From Bacillus pseudomycoides DSM 12442 (GTDB lineage: Bacteria > Bacillota > Bacilli > Bacillales > Bacillaceae_G), in assembly GCF_000161455.1 (NCBI RefSeq), contig NZ_CM000745.1, positions 2,843,186 to 2,907,185 of the forward strand: DNA of 64,000 nt. The letters run 5' to 3'. Every line of letters begins with the position of its first letter. Position 1 is the first letter of the stretch. This document shows positions 36,583 through 45,933 of the stretch, piece after piece. A model generated the notes under the pieces. It saw nothing but the letters and a program-made list of their open reading frames with translations, was not told where the DNA came from and searched no databases. The translations under genes were made by a program, and so were the position numbers.

Positions 36583-37239
36583 ATGAGAGAGTGTGTTTTA
36601 GTCATTGGTGCTCACCCTGACGATGAGCTATTAGGAGCCGGCGGGACTTTAAAAAGACTAGTAGAAAATGGCTATCGGGTAATTTCAATCATTACCGCTT
36701 TAGGAAGAAAAGAGGAAGCACATCACATACAGCAGCTAAGCCGGTGTGCAAATAAGGTAATTGGTATTGAAGAAGTGATATTCCTCGAGCATGCTAATTT
36801 AGAGTTAGAATTAATTCCGCTGCATCAGTTAACGAAAGAAATAGAACAATTAATACAGACCTATAAACCGAGTAAAATCTTCACCCACCATTATGGAGAT
36901 GTCAATATTGATCATTTAATTACTTTTCAAGCGGTTTTGACCGCGACTCGACCTCTGCCGAACCAAAAACCGATAGAATTAATTACATTTGAAACGGTTT
37001 CCTCTAGTGAGTGGAATATCCACACGAATGATAAGGCTTTCAAAGCTAATTATTTTGTCGACATTACAGATCAAATGGATTCAAAGATTGCGGCGCTCAA
37101 ACATTACGATGTAGAAATGAGAGATTTTCCTCATCCTCGTTCATATGAAGGAGTTCAGTATTTAGGAAGAGTTAGAGGAATGACGATTGGCGTACAATAC
37201 GCTGAAGCGTTCGAAGTGGTAAGGAGGATATGGCGATGA
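36583..37239 (+). CDS. PIG-L family deacetylase
   Basis: A 218-residue zinc-dependent de-N-acetylase of the PIG-L/LmbE/BshB family. GAHPDDELLGAGGTL (residues 9-23) carries the metal-binding AHPDDE motif, and FTHHYGDVNIDHLITFQA supplies the later His pair (HPDH-type). Relatives remove acetyl groups from GlcNAc-containing glycosides. The start ATG at 36583 has AAGGAG 11 bases upstream. It overlaps the next gene by four bases, placing it as the first enzyme of a glycosyl-compound pathway. Confidence 0.88.
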   Translation: MRECVLVIGAHPDDELLGAGGTLKRLVENGYRVISIITALGRKEEAHHIQQLSRCANKVIGIEEVIFLEHANLELELIPLHQLTKEIEQLIQTYKPSKIFTHHYGDVNIDHLITFQAVLTATRPLPNQKPIELITFETVSSSEWNIHTNDKAFKANYFVDITDQMDSKIAALKHYDVEMRDFPHPRSYEGVQYLGRVRGMTIGVQYAEAFEVVRRIWR

Positions 37240-38564
37240 AAAAGAAGCCTATGTTTCCATATCCCTATGTAATTAAAGAAATGGATAAATATTTTGGAAT
37301 TCATTCGTTCTCATTTCAAAAAAAGAAGAATGAAATGTATGAACGTTATACAAATACAGGGCCAAAGACGGTCCGAAAGAAAAGCCTTTCTATATTAATT
37401 GCTACGTTTTGGGACTATCCTCATACTGGAGGTTTATCTAATTATATTACGGCACTTAGTGAAGGGTTAAGACAACAAGGACATCAAGTTGACATTATCT
37501 CCCCTAATCAATTTCCTCGGAGTAAAGTAGAGACCCTGCGTGAAGTAATTGTTCCCAGATTAAAAGATTTCTTTAATACACGTTATGGAAGTTATAATAG
37601 CATGATTTTGAAAAATCACAGACATATGTATATCTATGAAAGGATGCTTCTTCACAATATCGACTTAAAAAAATATGATATCTTCCATGCGCAAGATTTG
37701 TTTACAGCGAATATATTAGGAAGAATCAATGTATATTACGGAAAACCTTTGTTGTTTACACCCCATGGGATGTTTACCTTTAACCGGCTGAAATTTGGTA
37801 TATTTAAAAAAGGTTCGCTGGAAGAAGTCTATTATAAAACATTAGAAAGAAAGGCCATTGAATTTGCCAATCATCTCATCATTCTCAGTGATTCATTTCG
37901 TGATCCGTTAATGCAGCTAGGGACCAAACAAGAGAACATGACAACTGTGCTTACAGGCATTGATTACCCTGAGAAGTATCGCACAAAAAATACATCAGCA
38001 CACAAGAAGGTCGTTATTACATGTGTGGCAAGATTAGGCCCAAGAAAAGGCCATAATGTATTATTTGACGCACTTTCAAAGCTGAAAAGAAAATATACTG
38101 ATAACATTAAAGTGCTCATTGTCGGAGATGGTGAGATGAGAGACACTTTAGAAAAGCAAGTCGATTCTTTGGGTCTTTCCATGGTGAAGTTTTTAGGGGC
38201 AAGGGATGATGTGCCAAACATTTTAAGCAAAACCGATATTTTTGTACTTCCAACCTTAAACGACAGCCTGCCTATTTCTATCATTGAGGCCATGCATAGT
38301 GGAGCTTGTGTCATTTCGACAACATCGGGAGGCATACCTGAATTGGTGAATCACTCCAAGACAGGCATTCTAGTCGCTCCAGGAGATACAGATAAACTGG
38401 CACGTGCATTAAAGTTCGTCATTGCAAATCAGCAAGATCGGGAGCAGTTGGGTGAAAATGCAAGAAACTTTGCTAAAAAGCATTTAACTAGAGAGACAAT
38501 GACAGCTCATATTGAAAAGATCTACAAAAAGTATTTGAGTGAGGAAGAATTCTATGAATCATGA
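37236..38564 (+). CDS. Glycosyltransferase family 4 (first of two paralogues)
   Basis: A 442-residue GT-B fold enzyme. The acceptor domain has HTGGLSNYITALSEGLRQQG, HAQDLF and LFTPHGMF. The nucleotide-sugar domain has ARLGPRKGHNVL, VGDGEMRDTLE and the PTLNDSLPISIIEAM block, where the usual E(x7)E reads D(x7)E. AAGGAGG supports the ATG at 37236, overlapping the deacetylase stop. A paralogue with the same changes is at 40829. It probably adds a sugar in the same pathway; CotSA-like spore glycosyltransferases are the closest type I recognise. Confidence 0.87.
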   Translation: MKKKPMFPYPYVIKEMDKYFGIHSFSFQKKKNEMYERYTNTGPKTVRKKSLSILIATFWDYPHTGGLSNYITALSEGLRQQGHQVDIISPNQFPRSKVETLREVIVPRLKDFFNTRYGSYNSMILKNHRHMYIYERMLLHNIDLKKYDIFHAQDLFTANILGRINVYYGKPLLFTPHGMFTFNRLKFGIFKKGSLEEVYYKTLERKAIEFANHLIILSDSFRDPLMQLGTKQENMTTVLTGIDYPEKYRTKNTSAHKKVVITCVARLGPRKGHNVLFDALSKLKRKYTDNIKVLIVGDGEMRDTLEKQVDSLGLSMVKFLGARDDVPNILSKTDIFVLPTLNDSLPISIIEAMHSGACVISTTSGGIPELVNHSKTGILVAPGDTDKLARALKFVIANQQDREQLGENARNFAKKHLTRETMTAHIEKIYKKYLSEEEFYES

Positions 38565-39729
38565 ACACGCAGCAGTTGTACTGGACTTAAGTGCCAATGG
38601 AATCGGAATCATCAGAAGCTTAGCGAGAAAAGGGATCAACGTTTATGCGTTCGATATAGAGAAACCTTATAAGATAGGAAAATCACGTCTTGCTTCATGT
38701 GGAGTATGCCCAAGTCCTTTATCAGAAGAAAAGGAATTACTAACTTTTTTAATCAATTTGGCTAAAGAATTTAAACTGAAACCGATTTTGTATACAGGTG
38801 CGGATGATTATGTGGTGTTCATTTCAAAATATCGAATGGAACTGTCTAACTACTATTTATTTTTGTTTCCTGAACATTCGCTGATTGAAGAAATACTGGA
38901 TAAACACAAAATGTATGAATTAGCAGTGAAGCATAATATTCCATGTCCTAAAACGTATGTGATCGAACATAAAGAACAAATGGAAGAAGCGATATTGGCC
39001 CTCGATTTCCCATGTATATTAAAGCCGACTTTGGGCCATGAGTTTCGAAAAAAAATAAATAAAAAGGCCATATTCATAAAAGATCCAGATCAACTAAGAA
39101 ATGAGTATGAATTGTATCGACAGCATGGAAAGCTCATCATTCAGGAAATCATTCCTGGCGACAATCAGCATTTTTATAAAGTGGCCACTTTTTATGACGA
39201 CAATATGGAGCTACTAGCGTTATTTTCTTTGCAAAAGAATCATCAATTCCCAGCTGAATTTGGAACGGGAGCTCATATTGTTAGTAAACAAGTTCCAGAA
39301 TTGGTGGATATGTGTTTACCATTTTTTAAAAAAATGAACCTTAAAGGTATTGGTATGGCAGAGTTTAAAAAGGACCCCCGAGATGGGATTTATAAGTTTA
39401 TTGAAATAAATCCTCGTTTTTGGTTAACGCATAGCTTGACAGGACCTGCTGGCGTGGATTTTGTTTATATGTATTATTTATATTTAACCAAGCAAAACCC
39501 CGGGCCGAGGCTCAAACAAATAGACGGTGTCAAATGGATTTATCTTGTGCGGTATTATTTAACGTTCCGTCACAAGAAAAAAAGAGCTGAAATGACGTGG
39601 AAAGATTTTTATGAAGGTTTGCGAGGCAAAAAAGAGTTTGCTTTGTTTGCATGGGATGATCCAATGCCATTCATTAGAAGTGCGTGGTCTCATTTGAAGA
39701 ACGCCTGGAAACAAAAACGAAAGGAATGA
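38554..39729 (+). CDS. ATP-grasp family carboxylate-amine/thiol ligase
   Basis: A 391-residue ATP-grasp protein. An N-terminal pre-ATP-grasp domain (VVLDLSANGIGIIRSLARKG) is followed by the ATP-binding lid (CILKPTLGHEFRKKINKKA) and the catalytic GMAEFKKD...FIEINPRFWLTHS segment, with Mg-binding Glu and Asn. It couples ATP to joining a carboxylate to an amine or similar nucleophile. The ATG at 38554 lies within the previous gene's end (11-base overlap) with GAGGAAG upstream. In a glycosyl cluster it could add an amino acid to an amino sugar; this is inference. Confidence 0.85.
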   Translation: MNHEHAAVVLDLSANGIGIIRSLARKGINVYAFDIEKPYKIGKSRLASCGVCPSPLSEEKELLTFLINLAKEFKLKPILYTGADDYVVFISKYRMELSNYYLFLFPEHSLIEEILDKHKMYELAVKHNIPCPKTYVIEHKEQMEEAILALDFPCILKPTLGHEFRKKINKKAIFIKDPDQLRNEYELYRQHGKLIIQEIIPGDNQHFYKVATFYDDNMELLALFSLQKNHQFPAEFGTGAHIVSKQVPELVDMCLPFFKKMNLKGIGMAEFKKDPRDGIYKFIEINPRFWLTHSLTGPAGVDFVYMYYLYLTKQNPGPRLKQIDGVKWIYLVRYYLTFRHKKKRAEMTWKDFYEGLRGKKEFALFAWDDPMPFIRSAWSHLKNAWKQKRKE

Positions 39730-40790
39730 AAACGTTGTACGAGGCAAAAGTATTATTCCATCATTTTGAGAAGTTGAAGATTTCAGAAAAGCTTTCTTAT
39801 TCAATGGCCGAGAGGGTTGTAATAGACCCTGCTAAAATCGAGTGTCTAAAATCAACAACAAGAATGAGTATCTACAAATTATCTCTTCGAAAGAAAACGA
39901 ATCATTATCCCATTATTTTAAAAATATATCATTCAACAAACTATAAAAATGAAGTAGAGATTAATGTATATCAGAGAGCTTATCCTATATTGAAAGAGTT
40001 TCTTCCTCAAATATACCATGTTGAAAAAAACGGAAATGACACCTGGATATTCATGGAATTTGTTCAGCAAGTACGCGGCCAGATCACCTTCTCCCCGAAA
40101 CATTTTGACTACATTATCCCCACAGTTGCCAAACTTCACGCACACACATTTGAAGACAATTTTAAAAAGCATAAAGATGTTTGGAAATCTTGGCTTCCTA
40201 TTTATGAATCAAGCCACATGAGAAGTAATCGAGCCAAATATATTGGAAAGACGATTGCTTTTCTCGATGACGCAGCGAAAGACGACCGGTTAAGGGAGAT
40301 CATTAAACCCTATCATAAACCGTTAATAAAACTATGTCATAAGGGACCGGATTTTTTCCCGAAACTATTTGAAAATGGTTCATCTATAACGCATGGTGAT
40401 CTTCATATGCAAAACATATGCAGCAACAATGTGACACCGGGTGCACCATGGAACATCCAGTTTATCGATTGGGAGTCCATTAAATATGCACCCGTCTGGT
40501 TTGATATGGTTGTTTTAGTCGAAATATTATTAGGTTTCAGAAAAGATTGGCAGAGCCATGCAGAAGAAATTCGCACGCATTGTGTGAAATTATATACAAA
40601 ACAAATGCAGAAGAATGGCATTCAATTTAAAACGGCTCCAATTGACCTTTATAAAATGGCGTATTTGCAGAGAACATTAGAAAAGGGATTGCATACCCAG
40701 CTACGAAGAATATTTGATAACCGCGGTGGCGAGCTATTAACGTATCATCTTGAAAGAGTTTCAACTTGGGGAAGAGAATTAGGTTTATAA
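39726..40790 (+). CDS. Aminoglycoside phosphotransferase (APH)-like kinase
   Basis: A 354-residue protein of the APH/choline-kinase fold. The catalytic loop ITHGDLHMQNIC and the metal-binding IDWESIKYAPVWFDMV are intact, and LKIYHS supplies the ATP-binding lysine. It overlaps the ATP-grasp gene by four bases (ATGA), so translation is coupled; an upstream GTG at 39684 is less likely. It phosphorylates a hydroxyl on a small molecule, here probably a sugar or amino-sugar intermediate. Antibiotic resistance is not implied by the context. Confidence 0.85.
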   Translation: MKTLYEAKVLFHHFEKLKISEKLSYSMAERVVIDPAKIECLKSTTRMSIYKLSLRKKTNHYPIILKIYHSTNYKNEVEINVYQRAYPILKEFLPQIYHVEKNGNDTWIFMEFVQQVRGQITFSPKHFDYIIPTVAKLHAHTFEDNFKKHKDVWKSWLPIYESSHMRSNRAKYIGKTIAFLDDAAKDDRLREIIKPYHKPLIKLCHKGPDFFPKLFENGSSITHGDLHMQNICSNNVTPGAPWNIQFIDWESIKYAPVWFDMVVLVEILLGFRKDWQSHAEEIRTHCVKLYTKQMQKNGIQFKTAPIDLYKMAYLQRTLEKGLHTQLRRIFDNRGGELLTYHLERVSTWGRELGL

Positions 40791-40828
40791 GATAAATAAA
40801 ATTTTCACATTAGTAGAGTTAGGAGGAG

Positions 40829-42157
40829 ATGCTTCTGAATACAATAAAGGAAGAGCGAAATGAATACATCTGTCCCTTCCATGCGAGCCTGCTAAAAGTC
40901 ATGGATGAATACTATAAAATAGATAGTAAAAAGAATCATTTAATGGAACCATTTCAGACATTTGGAATCAAAAAGAATCGCATACCAAGTAAAACAAATA
41001 AACTAAAGATCCTCTACGTAACGTTTTTGCGATATCCAAATACTGGAGGGTTATCAAATTATATTACTTCCTTAAAAACAGGTTTTGAAAAGTATGGTCA
41101 TGACGTAGATGTCATCTCACCTACTCAAATGACAGCAGTTCATCTAGAGCAAGATATCCCGCAGGCTGCCGAACATGCAAGGGACTTTCTGCTGCAACGA
41201 TATGGTACAGTTAATGAAAAAATTATAAAAAACACTAGTTTCATGAACGTGTATAAGTCTTTCTTAAGAGGAAGAGGTCTAGAACAATATGATGTGTTTC
41301 ATGCACAAGATTTATTTTCTGCCTTTTTATTAGGACAACTAAATCTAGAATATAAGAAACCTCTTTTTTTTACACCGCATGGACATTTTACAAAAAGCCG
41401 GTTAAAGTTCGATAAAATAAAAAAAGGATCAATTGAGGAAGTTTATTTTAGTGAAATTGAAAAACAGGGAATAAGAGCATCTGATCAAATCATAACGATC
41501 AGTAATTCTTTTCATTCCCCTTTAAAAGAGTATGGCGCAAAGATAGAACAACTGGTTACTGTTCATACAGGCATACATTTTCATCAAGCTTCTATACCTA
41601 AACAAGAGTATGATGATAATCTTGTAATTTCCTGTGTTTCCCGCCTTTCTCCCAGAAAGGGTCATGACATTTTTCTCAAAGCGCTCTCGCAAATTCAACA
41701 AGATTTATCTAATGTAGAAATATGGATTGTTGGTGATGGTGTCATGAGAGAAAGACTAGAAGACCAAGTACTACAACTTGGTCTCGACAATATCAGGTTC
41801 TTTGGCAGAAGAACAGATATACCAGAAATCCTTTCCTCTTCTGCTATCTATGTCTTACCTACCATTAACGATAATTTTCCGATTTCAATTATTGAAGCTA
41901 TGTTTTCTCGTCAAGCTATTGTTACAACAAATTGCGGTGGTATACCAGAAATGATTCAAAACGGAAAAACAGGGATCATTTGTGAACCGGGAAATGTACA
42001 ACAACTTTCCGATGCTCTTAAATTGCTTTTAGCAAATAAGAGTCTTCGTGAACGTTTAGGAAGAAATGCTCAGGAATATTCACGACAACATCTAACTCAA
42101 GGTGGGATGATTTCAAAGATAGAAAGAATCTATCACTCTTTTATAAGCGATATGTAG
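40829..42157 (+). CDS. Glycosyltransferase family 4 (second paralogue)
   Basis: A 442-residue GT-B enzyme that parallels the first copy along its whole length: NTGGLSNYITSLKTG, HAQDLF, FTPHGHF, SRLSPRKGHDIF, VGDGVMRERLE and PTINDNFPISIIEAM (again D(x7)E). The pair probably arose by duplication and adds two different sugars. The AGGAGG site is only two bases from the ATG; an in-frame CTG six bases later has better spacing. It is the last intact gene of the operon. Confidence 0.87.
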   Translation: MLLNTIKEERNEYICPFHASLLKVMDEYYKIDSKKNHLMEPFQTFGIKKNRIPSKTNKLKILYVTFLRYPNTGGLSNYITSLKTGFEKYGHDVDVISPTQMTAVHLEQDIPQAAEHARDFLLQRYGTVNEKIIKNTSFMNVYKSFLRGRGLEQYDVFHAQDLFSAFLLGQLNLEYKKPLFFTPHGHFTKSRLKFDKIKKGSIEEVYFSEIEKQGIRASDQIITISNSFHSPLKEYGAKIEQLVTVHTGIHFHQASIPKQEYDDNLVISCVSRLSPRKGHDIFLKALSQIQQDLSNVEIWIVGDGVMRERLEDQVLQLGLDNIRFFGRRTDIPEILSSSAIYVLPTINDNFPISIIEAMFSRQAIVTTNCGGIPEMIQNGKTGIICEPGNVQQLSDALKLLLANKSLRERLGRNAQEYSRQHLTQGGMISKIERIYHSFISDM

Positions 42158-42164
42158 AACATGT

Positions 42165-42341
42165 ATGGAACGTCGTAATAAAAGAAATGATGCCTCAATC
42201 TATAAAGGAGAAATTCTTCATAGCCAGTTAAATAATAGTAAAGCGATTGAAGTATTAAAATGGAAGCCTGCTTCAGACGTCTCATTTGGTTTAGACCAAA
42301 CGATTTCTTACTTAAAGAAAGCAAATCAAAGTAAAAGCTGA
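42165..42341 (+). pseudogene. C-terminal remnant of a nucleotide-sugar epimerase/dehydratase
   Basis: A 58-codon open stretch, just after the second GT4, translates to NNSKAIEVLKWKPASDVSFG and then LDQTISYLKK. This matches the typical end of UDP-/dTDP-sugar epimerases and dehydratases (S/N-K-A-x-x-x-L-x-W-x-P...GL..TI.WF). The ~250 preceding residues with the Rossmann fold are absent, so it is a relic of a once longer sugar cluster. Confidence 0.65.
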
Positions 42342-42433
42342 CTTAAAGAAATTTGTATGTATGAAGAATGAATAGATAACTCATATGTGAGGAGCTAGTG
42401 TATTTGTCAATTGAAAATCCAGCCATTTTGTCA

Positions 42434-42488
42434 TTAAAAACCCAGCCACTTCTTCGAAGTAATTGAAGAAGAATGGCTGGGTTTTTAA
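42434..42488. terminator. Strong bidirectional terminator
   Basis: The stem ttaaaaacccagccacttcttc pairs with gaagaagaatggctgggttt and continues into A/T runs. It closes the glycan cluster and the DUF3900-like gene. Confidence 0.9.
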
Positions 42489-42559
42489 CGATTATACGGG
42501 CTGACTTTTAGATTACCAAATACAAAAGTCGCTTTAGTGACACTAAAATTTCTTTTATT

Positions 42560-43621
42560 TTACGTCTTACTCGCAATCCGCTCCATTACTTTCTCTAACT
42601 CATCCGGCTTCAAAAACTCAATAGGAGAGAATCCCTTCTCAAACGTAAGTGTATCCGCCTCAATCATTAGTACATATTTATCATTAACCTTGGCAATATG
42701 AATCTGTTCCCCAAAATCTGCAAGCAATGCCTTCACAGAAATATGATCTGCCTTTAGCTTTAATTCTATCTCAGGGGTATGCTCCACAATTTGCGCTGTA
42801 GCTTCCATTACTTCTTCCGTTGTGAAATGTTCCATAATTTCACGCTTAGGACTGGCGGCCCATACTTCCATCGCTTGGTCGAATTGTTCTCGTTCTTCCG
42901 TACCTTCTTCAAATACGTCTTCGATTTGGTCGTATACCATGTCCATAACTTGTGTTTTCATAATTTCTGGCATAGAGCGTTCGTATTCGACGAATTTTAA
43001 GAAATCCTCAAAGTAGCGTGCGTGTGATGCTTGGTGGATTTTTAGTTCGCCAGGCTCGACAATGCCTTCTTCTGGCATGTATGGGTATTGAATAGATTTC
43101 ATATTTTTTGTCGTAATTGCCATTTCAACGTTGCGAATAAGTGTTGTTTCGTCGGAAATGGAAGCAACTTTTGGCTCGAAGTCACACTTCATAACGAATA
43201 CGAATGGATCGTCAAAGTATTTCCTCAGTTTTGCTTGAGTAACTAAAAATATACCACCGCGTACTGCACTTGTATCGATATATGTATAAACGAGAGGTTC
43301 ACTCATATCTTTAAAATTCTCTTTCGTTTCTGCAAAACGGATACGATTAAATAAATTATAATGAGGGTTGGAATCGAATTCGTGCCCAGTTTCTACAATA
43401 AATCGACCAATCTTTGTTGGGGCTTGTTCGGTTTTTGCATGACGTTCTACTTTTCGTTTAGATATTTTTAATAATTCACCATCTAAGAACTCTTTTAATG
43501 GGCTGTCCTCATATTCTTCAGCATCTAACGTTTGAAAATGTTTATATCGCTTATCTGCTTGTTCACCTTTTCCTTCTACTTGTACGACATAGAAGGAGAG
43601 GAAGTTTATTTCAAAATCCAT
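42560..43621 (-). CDS. DUF3900-like conserved protein
   Basis: A 353-residue soluble, acidic protein. The ATG at 43621 (MDFEINFLSFYVVQVEG) follows AAGGTG; three extra residues from an upstream GTG are possible. No enzymatic motif is recognised. I associate its length and sequence style with the Bacillus-specific DUF3900 family, but this is recall rather than a search. C-terminal segments (GEQIHIAKVNDKYVLMIEAD) suggest a compact alpha/beta domain. Role unknown. Confidence 0.7.
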   Translation of the reverse strand: MDFEINFLSFYVVQVEGKGEQADKRYKHFQTLDAEEYEDSPLKEFLDGELLKISKRKVERHAKTEQAPTKIGRFIVETGHEFDSNPHYNLFNRIRFAETKENFKDMSEPLVYTYIDTSAVRGGIFLVTQAKLRKYFDDPFVFVMKCDFEPKVASISDETTLIRNVEMAITTKNMKSIQYPYMPEEGIVEPGELKIHQASHARYFEDFLKFVEYERSMPEIMKTQVMDMVYDQIEDVFEEGTEEREQFDQAMEVWAASPKREIMEHFTTEEVMEATAQIVEHTPEIELKLKADHISVKALLADFGEQIHIAKVNDKYVLMIEADTLTFEKGFSPIEFLKPDELEKVMERIASKT

Positions 43622-43782
43622 ATTTATCACCTTGTTTCATTTCATTGACTCTTATCAGTATAGAGATGGAGAAAACTTTCGTCAATTTAATAAAATAAAA
43701 CGGATAACAGAGGCTTACTATCTGTTAATTTGAAATATAGGAAGGGAGAGTCCCTTCCTATATAGTTCTTTGTTTTACTAAT

Positions 43783-44109
43783 TTAAAATCCATCCTCAAG
43801 TGCTGAAAATGGAATGTTTAGTCGATTCTCTACAGTACGTAAACGCTGATTTAATCGATTGAGTCTACGTGTATGACGTTCTACTGTCTGCTGAAGTTGA
43901 TTTACTCTTTGTTCTAGCTCATTTACTCGTCTTTCTAACTGACGGCCGCCACTACCTGGAAAGGAAATTGGAATTTGAAATTGTCTATTTGGATCATATG
44001 GATCAATTTGTTCTGTTTGTTCTATATATGGTTGATATTGCGATTGCCCGTCATATGATGGTTGATAGTTATAAAGGTTGTAGGGGGCATATGAATTATA
44101 GGGATACAT
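43783..44109 (-). CDS. Coiled-coil small protein with Tyr/Pro-rich N-terminus
   Basis: A 108-residue protein. The first 40 residues are rich in Tyr, Asn, Gln and Pro (MYPYNSYAPYNLYNYQPSYD); residues ~55-98 form a heptad coiled coil (LERRVNELEQRVNQLQQTVE). The ATG at 44109 has CGGAGG six bases upstream; the ATG two codons earlier overlaps that site. Such Tyr-rich coiled-coil proteins are common spore-coat or surface components in the B. cereus group, but that role is inferred. Confidence 0.75.
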   Translation of the reverse strand: MYPYNSYAPYNLYNYQPSYDGQSQYQPYIEQTEQIDPYDPNRQFQIPISFPGSGGRQLERRVNELEQRVNQLQQTVERHTRRLNRLNQRLRTVENRLNIPFSALEDGF

Positions 44110-44115
44110 AAACAT

Positions 44116-44515
44116 CCTCCGTTCTCTAAATTTGCTTGAATTCATCATAATGTATGTGTAAGAGCGGATAGGTGGCACGGCAAATACCTATTTTGAATAG
44201 GGTGCTTCATCAAATGTATTTAAGAGAATTTGTGATAAGTTTTTATAAATGAGAATTGCCTATGAAGAATTCCAAAATATTAATGTATTAAAATTGTTTT
44301 TGAATAATCATTTGGTATATACTGGTTAAATAAGAGGGGCATTACAAACTTAAGTTTTTTAAGTAAATATGTGTAGACATTTCTTAAAGAAAAGAGTAAT
44401 TTTAATATAGTGGAAATCAAATTGTAATATTTTGTAGTCATATTGCAAAGTCATGTAATCATACATACATAAAATTGAAAACAAAGAGTAATGGTAGGGA
44501 AAAGGAGAGAGTATA
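44116..44515. other. Intergenic region, divergent promoters expected
   Basis: About 400 AT-rich bases between the coiled-coil gene and the VanW lipoprotein gene. No reading frame, strong hairpin or repeat was found. Confidence 0.5.
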
Positions 44516-45427
44516 TTGTTACGTAAGGTACAAAGTATAGTAATAGGGGCACTATGTGTAAGCATAGTGAGTGGATGTGGTACAAAAATAAGTGAAGTTT
44601 CATTAGTAAGTGGCATAGGAGAGCATGCAGTAGAAGCTAAGACTGGTGTCAATGAAAGTGTAAGTTTAGTAGATGCTAGAAGTGGTAAAGAAGTAAAAAA
44701 TGTTAATATAGCAAGCTTAGGTTATTTTGAAGATGAAAATAAGTTTAAAAAAGAAGTAACGAAGGTTGCTAAGGAAGTCGGAAAAACTATTGATCAAAAG
44801 ATGGTCCCTTCTCGTATGGCAAGTGATGGAACATGGCAAGAAGGTAAGCCTTCTTATGAGTTAATGGAAAAAGAGCTAGTAGATAAACTAATGAACGTAG
44901 GAATGTGGGATTCTTCGTACCAACTACCAATTGTTGAGAAAAAACCTGTAGCGAAGCCGGAAGATGCAAGTGGAAATGGTGCAGTTTTAGGAAGGTATGA
45001 AACAAACTTAGGTGGTTCTACAGGTGGTAGAATCGAGAATATTCGTTTGTCTGCAAGTAATATTAGTGGTGTCGTATTAGGAAAAGGAGATCGTTTCTCT
45101 TTTAACGCATTAATTGGAGATACAACACCAGACAAGGGGTATCAGTTAGGAAAAGAGATTGTTGACGGGAAACTAGTAGATGGTTATGGCGGAGGAGTAT
45201 GTCAAACATCTTCTACTCTTTTTAATGCTGCAGATCAAGCTGGTTTAAAAATGGTGGAGAGAACTACACACTCCAAAACAGTAGGATACGTTCCACAAGG
45301 CCGAGATGCTACAATTGCATATCCATATTTAGATTTAGTGTTTGAAAATACAAATGAAGTGCCTGTGAAGCTTTATATGAGCATAGAGGGTGGAAAACTT
45401 GTTGCTGAGGTACGTGCAGCAAGATAA
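44516..45427 (+). CDS. VanW family lipoprotein
   Basis: A 303-residue protein starting at TTG behind AAAAGGAGAG. A lipoprotein signal ends in the lipobox VSGC (Cys21). The C-terminal VanW domain is clear: GDRFSFNALIGDTTPDKGYQ, DGYGGGVCQTSSTLFNAA and ERTTHSKTVGYVPQGRDATI. VanW domains occur in cell-wall-associated Gram-positive proteins; biochemical function is unknown. No vancomycin-resistance cluster is present, so resistance is not implied. Monocistronic. Confidence 0.9.
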   Translation: MLRKVQSIVIGALCVSIVSGCGTKISEVSLVSGIGEHAVEAKTGVNESVSLVDARSGKEVKNVNIASLGYFEDENKFKKEVTKVAKEVGKTIDQKMVPSRMASDGTWQEGKPSYELMEKELVDKLMNVGMWDSSYQLPIVEKKPVAKPEDASGNGAVLGRYETNLGGSTGGRIENIRLSASNISGVVLGKGDRFSFNALIGDTTPDKGYQLGKEIVDGKLVDGYGGGVCQTSSTLFNAADQAGLKMVERTTHSKTVGYVPQGRDATIAYPYLDLVFENTNEVPVKLYMSIEGGKLVAEVRAAR

Positions 45428-45460
45428 GAATTACCGTACATAAAAGTCTTATAGATTCAA

Positions 45461-45513
45461 CTAACGATTAGTGGAAGATTAGGGGAATCTCCACTGATCG
45501 AAGTTTCACTTTA
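45461..45513 (+). repeat. Dispersed intergenic repeat, tail fragment
   Basis: aacgattagtggaagattag to gtttcactttatt; the right part of the dispersed repeat, ~80 bases before a fuller copy. Confidence 0.6.
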
Positions 45514-45522
45514 TTATGATCT

Positions 45523-45565
45523 GAGCCATTCTTTCTAGTATTTTTCTAGAAGGGGTGGCTTTTTG
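45523..45565 (+). terminator. Terminator between the two repeat copies
   Basis: agccattctttctag pairs with ctagaaggggtggct, followed by T5; probably the VanW gene terminator. Confidence 0.75.
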
Positions 45566-45590
45566 TATACGTATAAATCAGTAATGAAAA

Positions 45591-45747
45591 TTTATCCGCT
45601 ATTCGCGGGCAGTAATACTCCCACCTCAAAAATCAGCAAAAGCAAAGAGATTAGGTGGGAGATAAACTTCCTGTAAAAGCTCGATTCTTGAGGGCTAATA
45701 ATCAGTGGGGATGAAGCCCCAACCGATTATTAAAGATTTACTTTATC
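45591..45747 (+). repeat. Dispersed intergenic repeat, copy 6 (full)
   Basis: tttatccgctattcgcgggcagtaa, cacctcaaaaatcagcaaaagc, ttaggtgggagat, a tgtaaaagctcgatt block and a final gatttactttatc. It is one of the most complete copies in the window. Confidence 0.78.
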
Positions 45748-45933
45748 TACTGATTTAAAAAACTTCTTTTGATAAACTAGAATAAATAGGAAATAGGGTG
45801 TTTTAAAAGTATATTTACAATTAGACAGCTATAATTTGATATAAAAACGCCAAGTGAACCAAATGAAAGTTTGTCCAAATAGATAACAGTTTTAATAAAG
45901 GATAATAGGCAGAACTTTGAGGAGGAGAGAACT

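Noticed and set aside
39726..40790. Aminoglycoside-resistance gene
   Set aside because: The APH fold is shared by many metabolic kinases, and the gene is embedded in a glycan operon.
44516..45427. Vancomycin-resistance role for the VanW protein
   Set aside because: No vanHAX or VanRS genes are nearby, and VanW domains are widespread in non-resistant bacteria.
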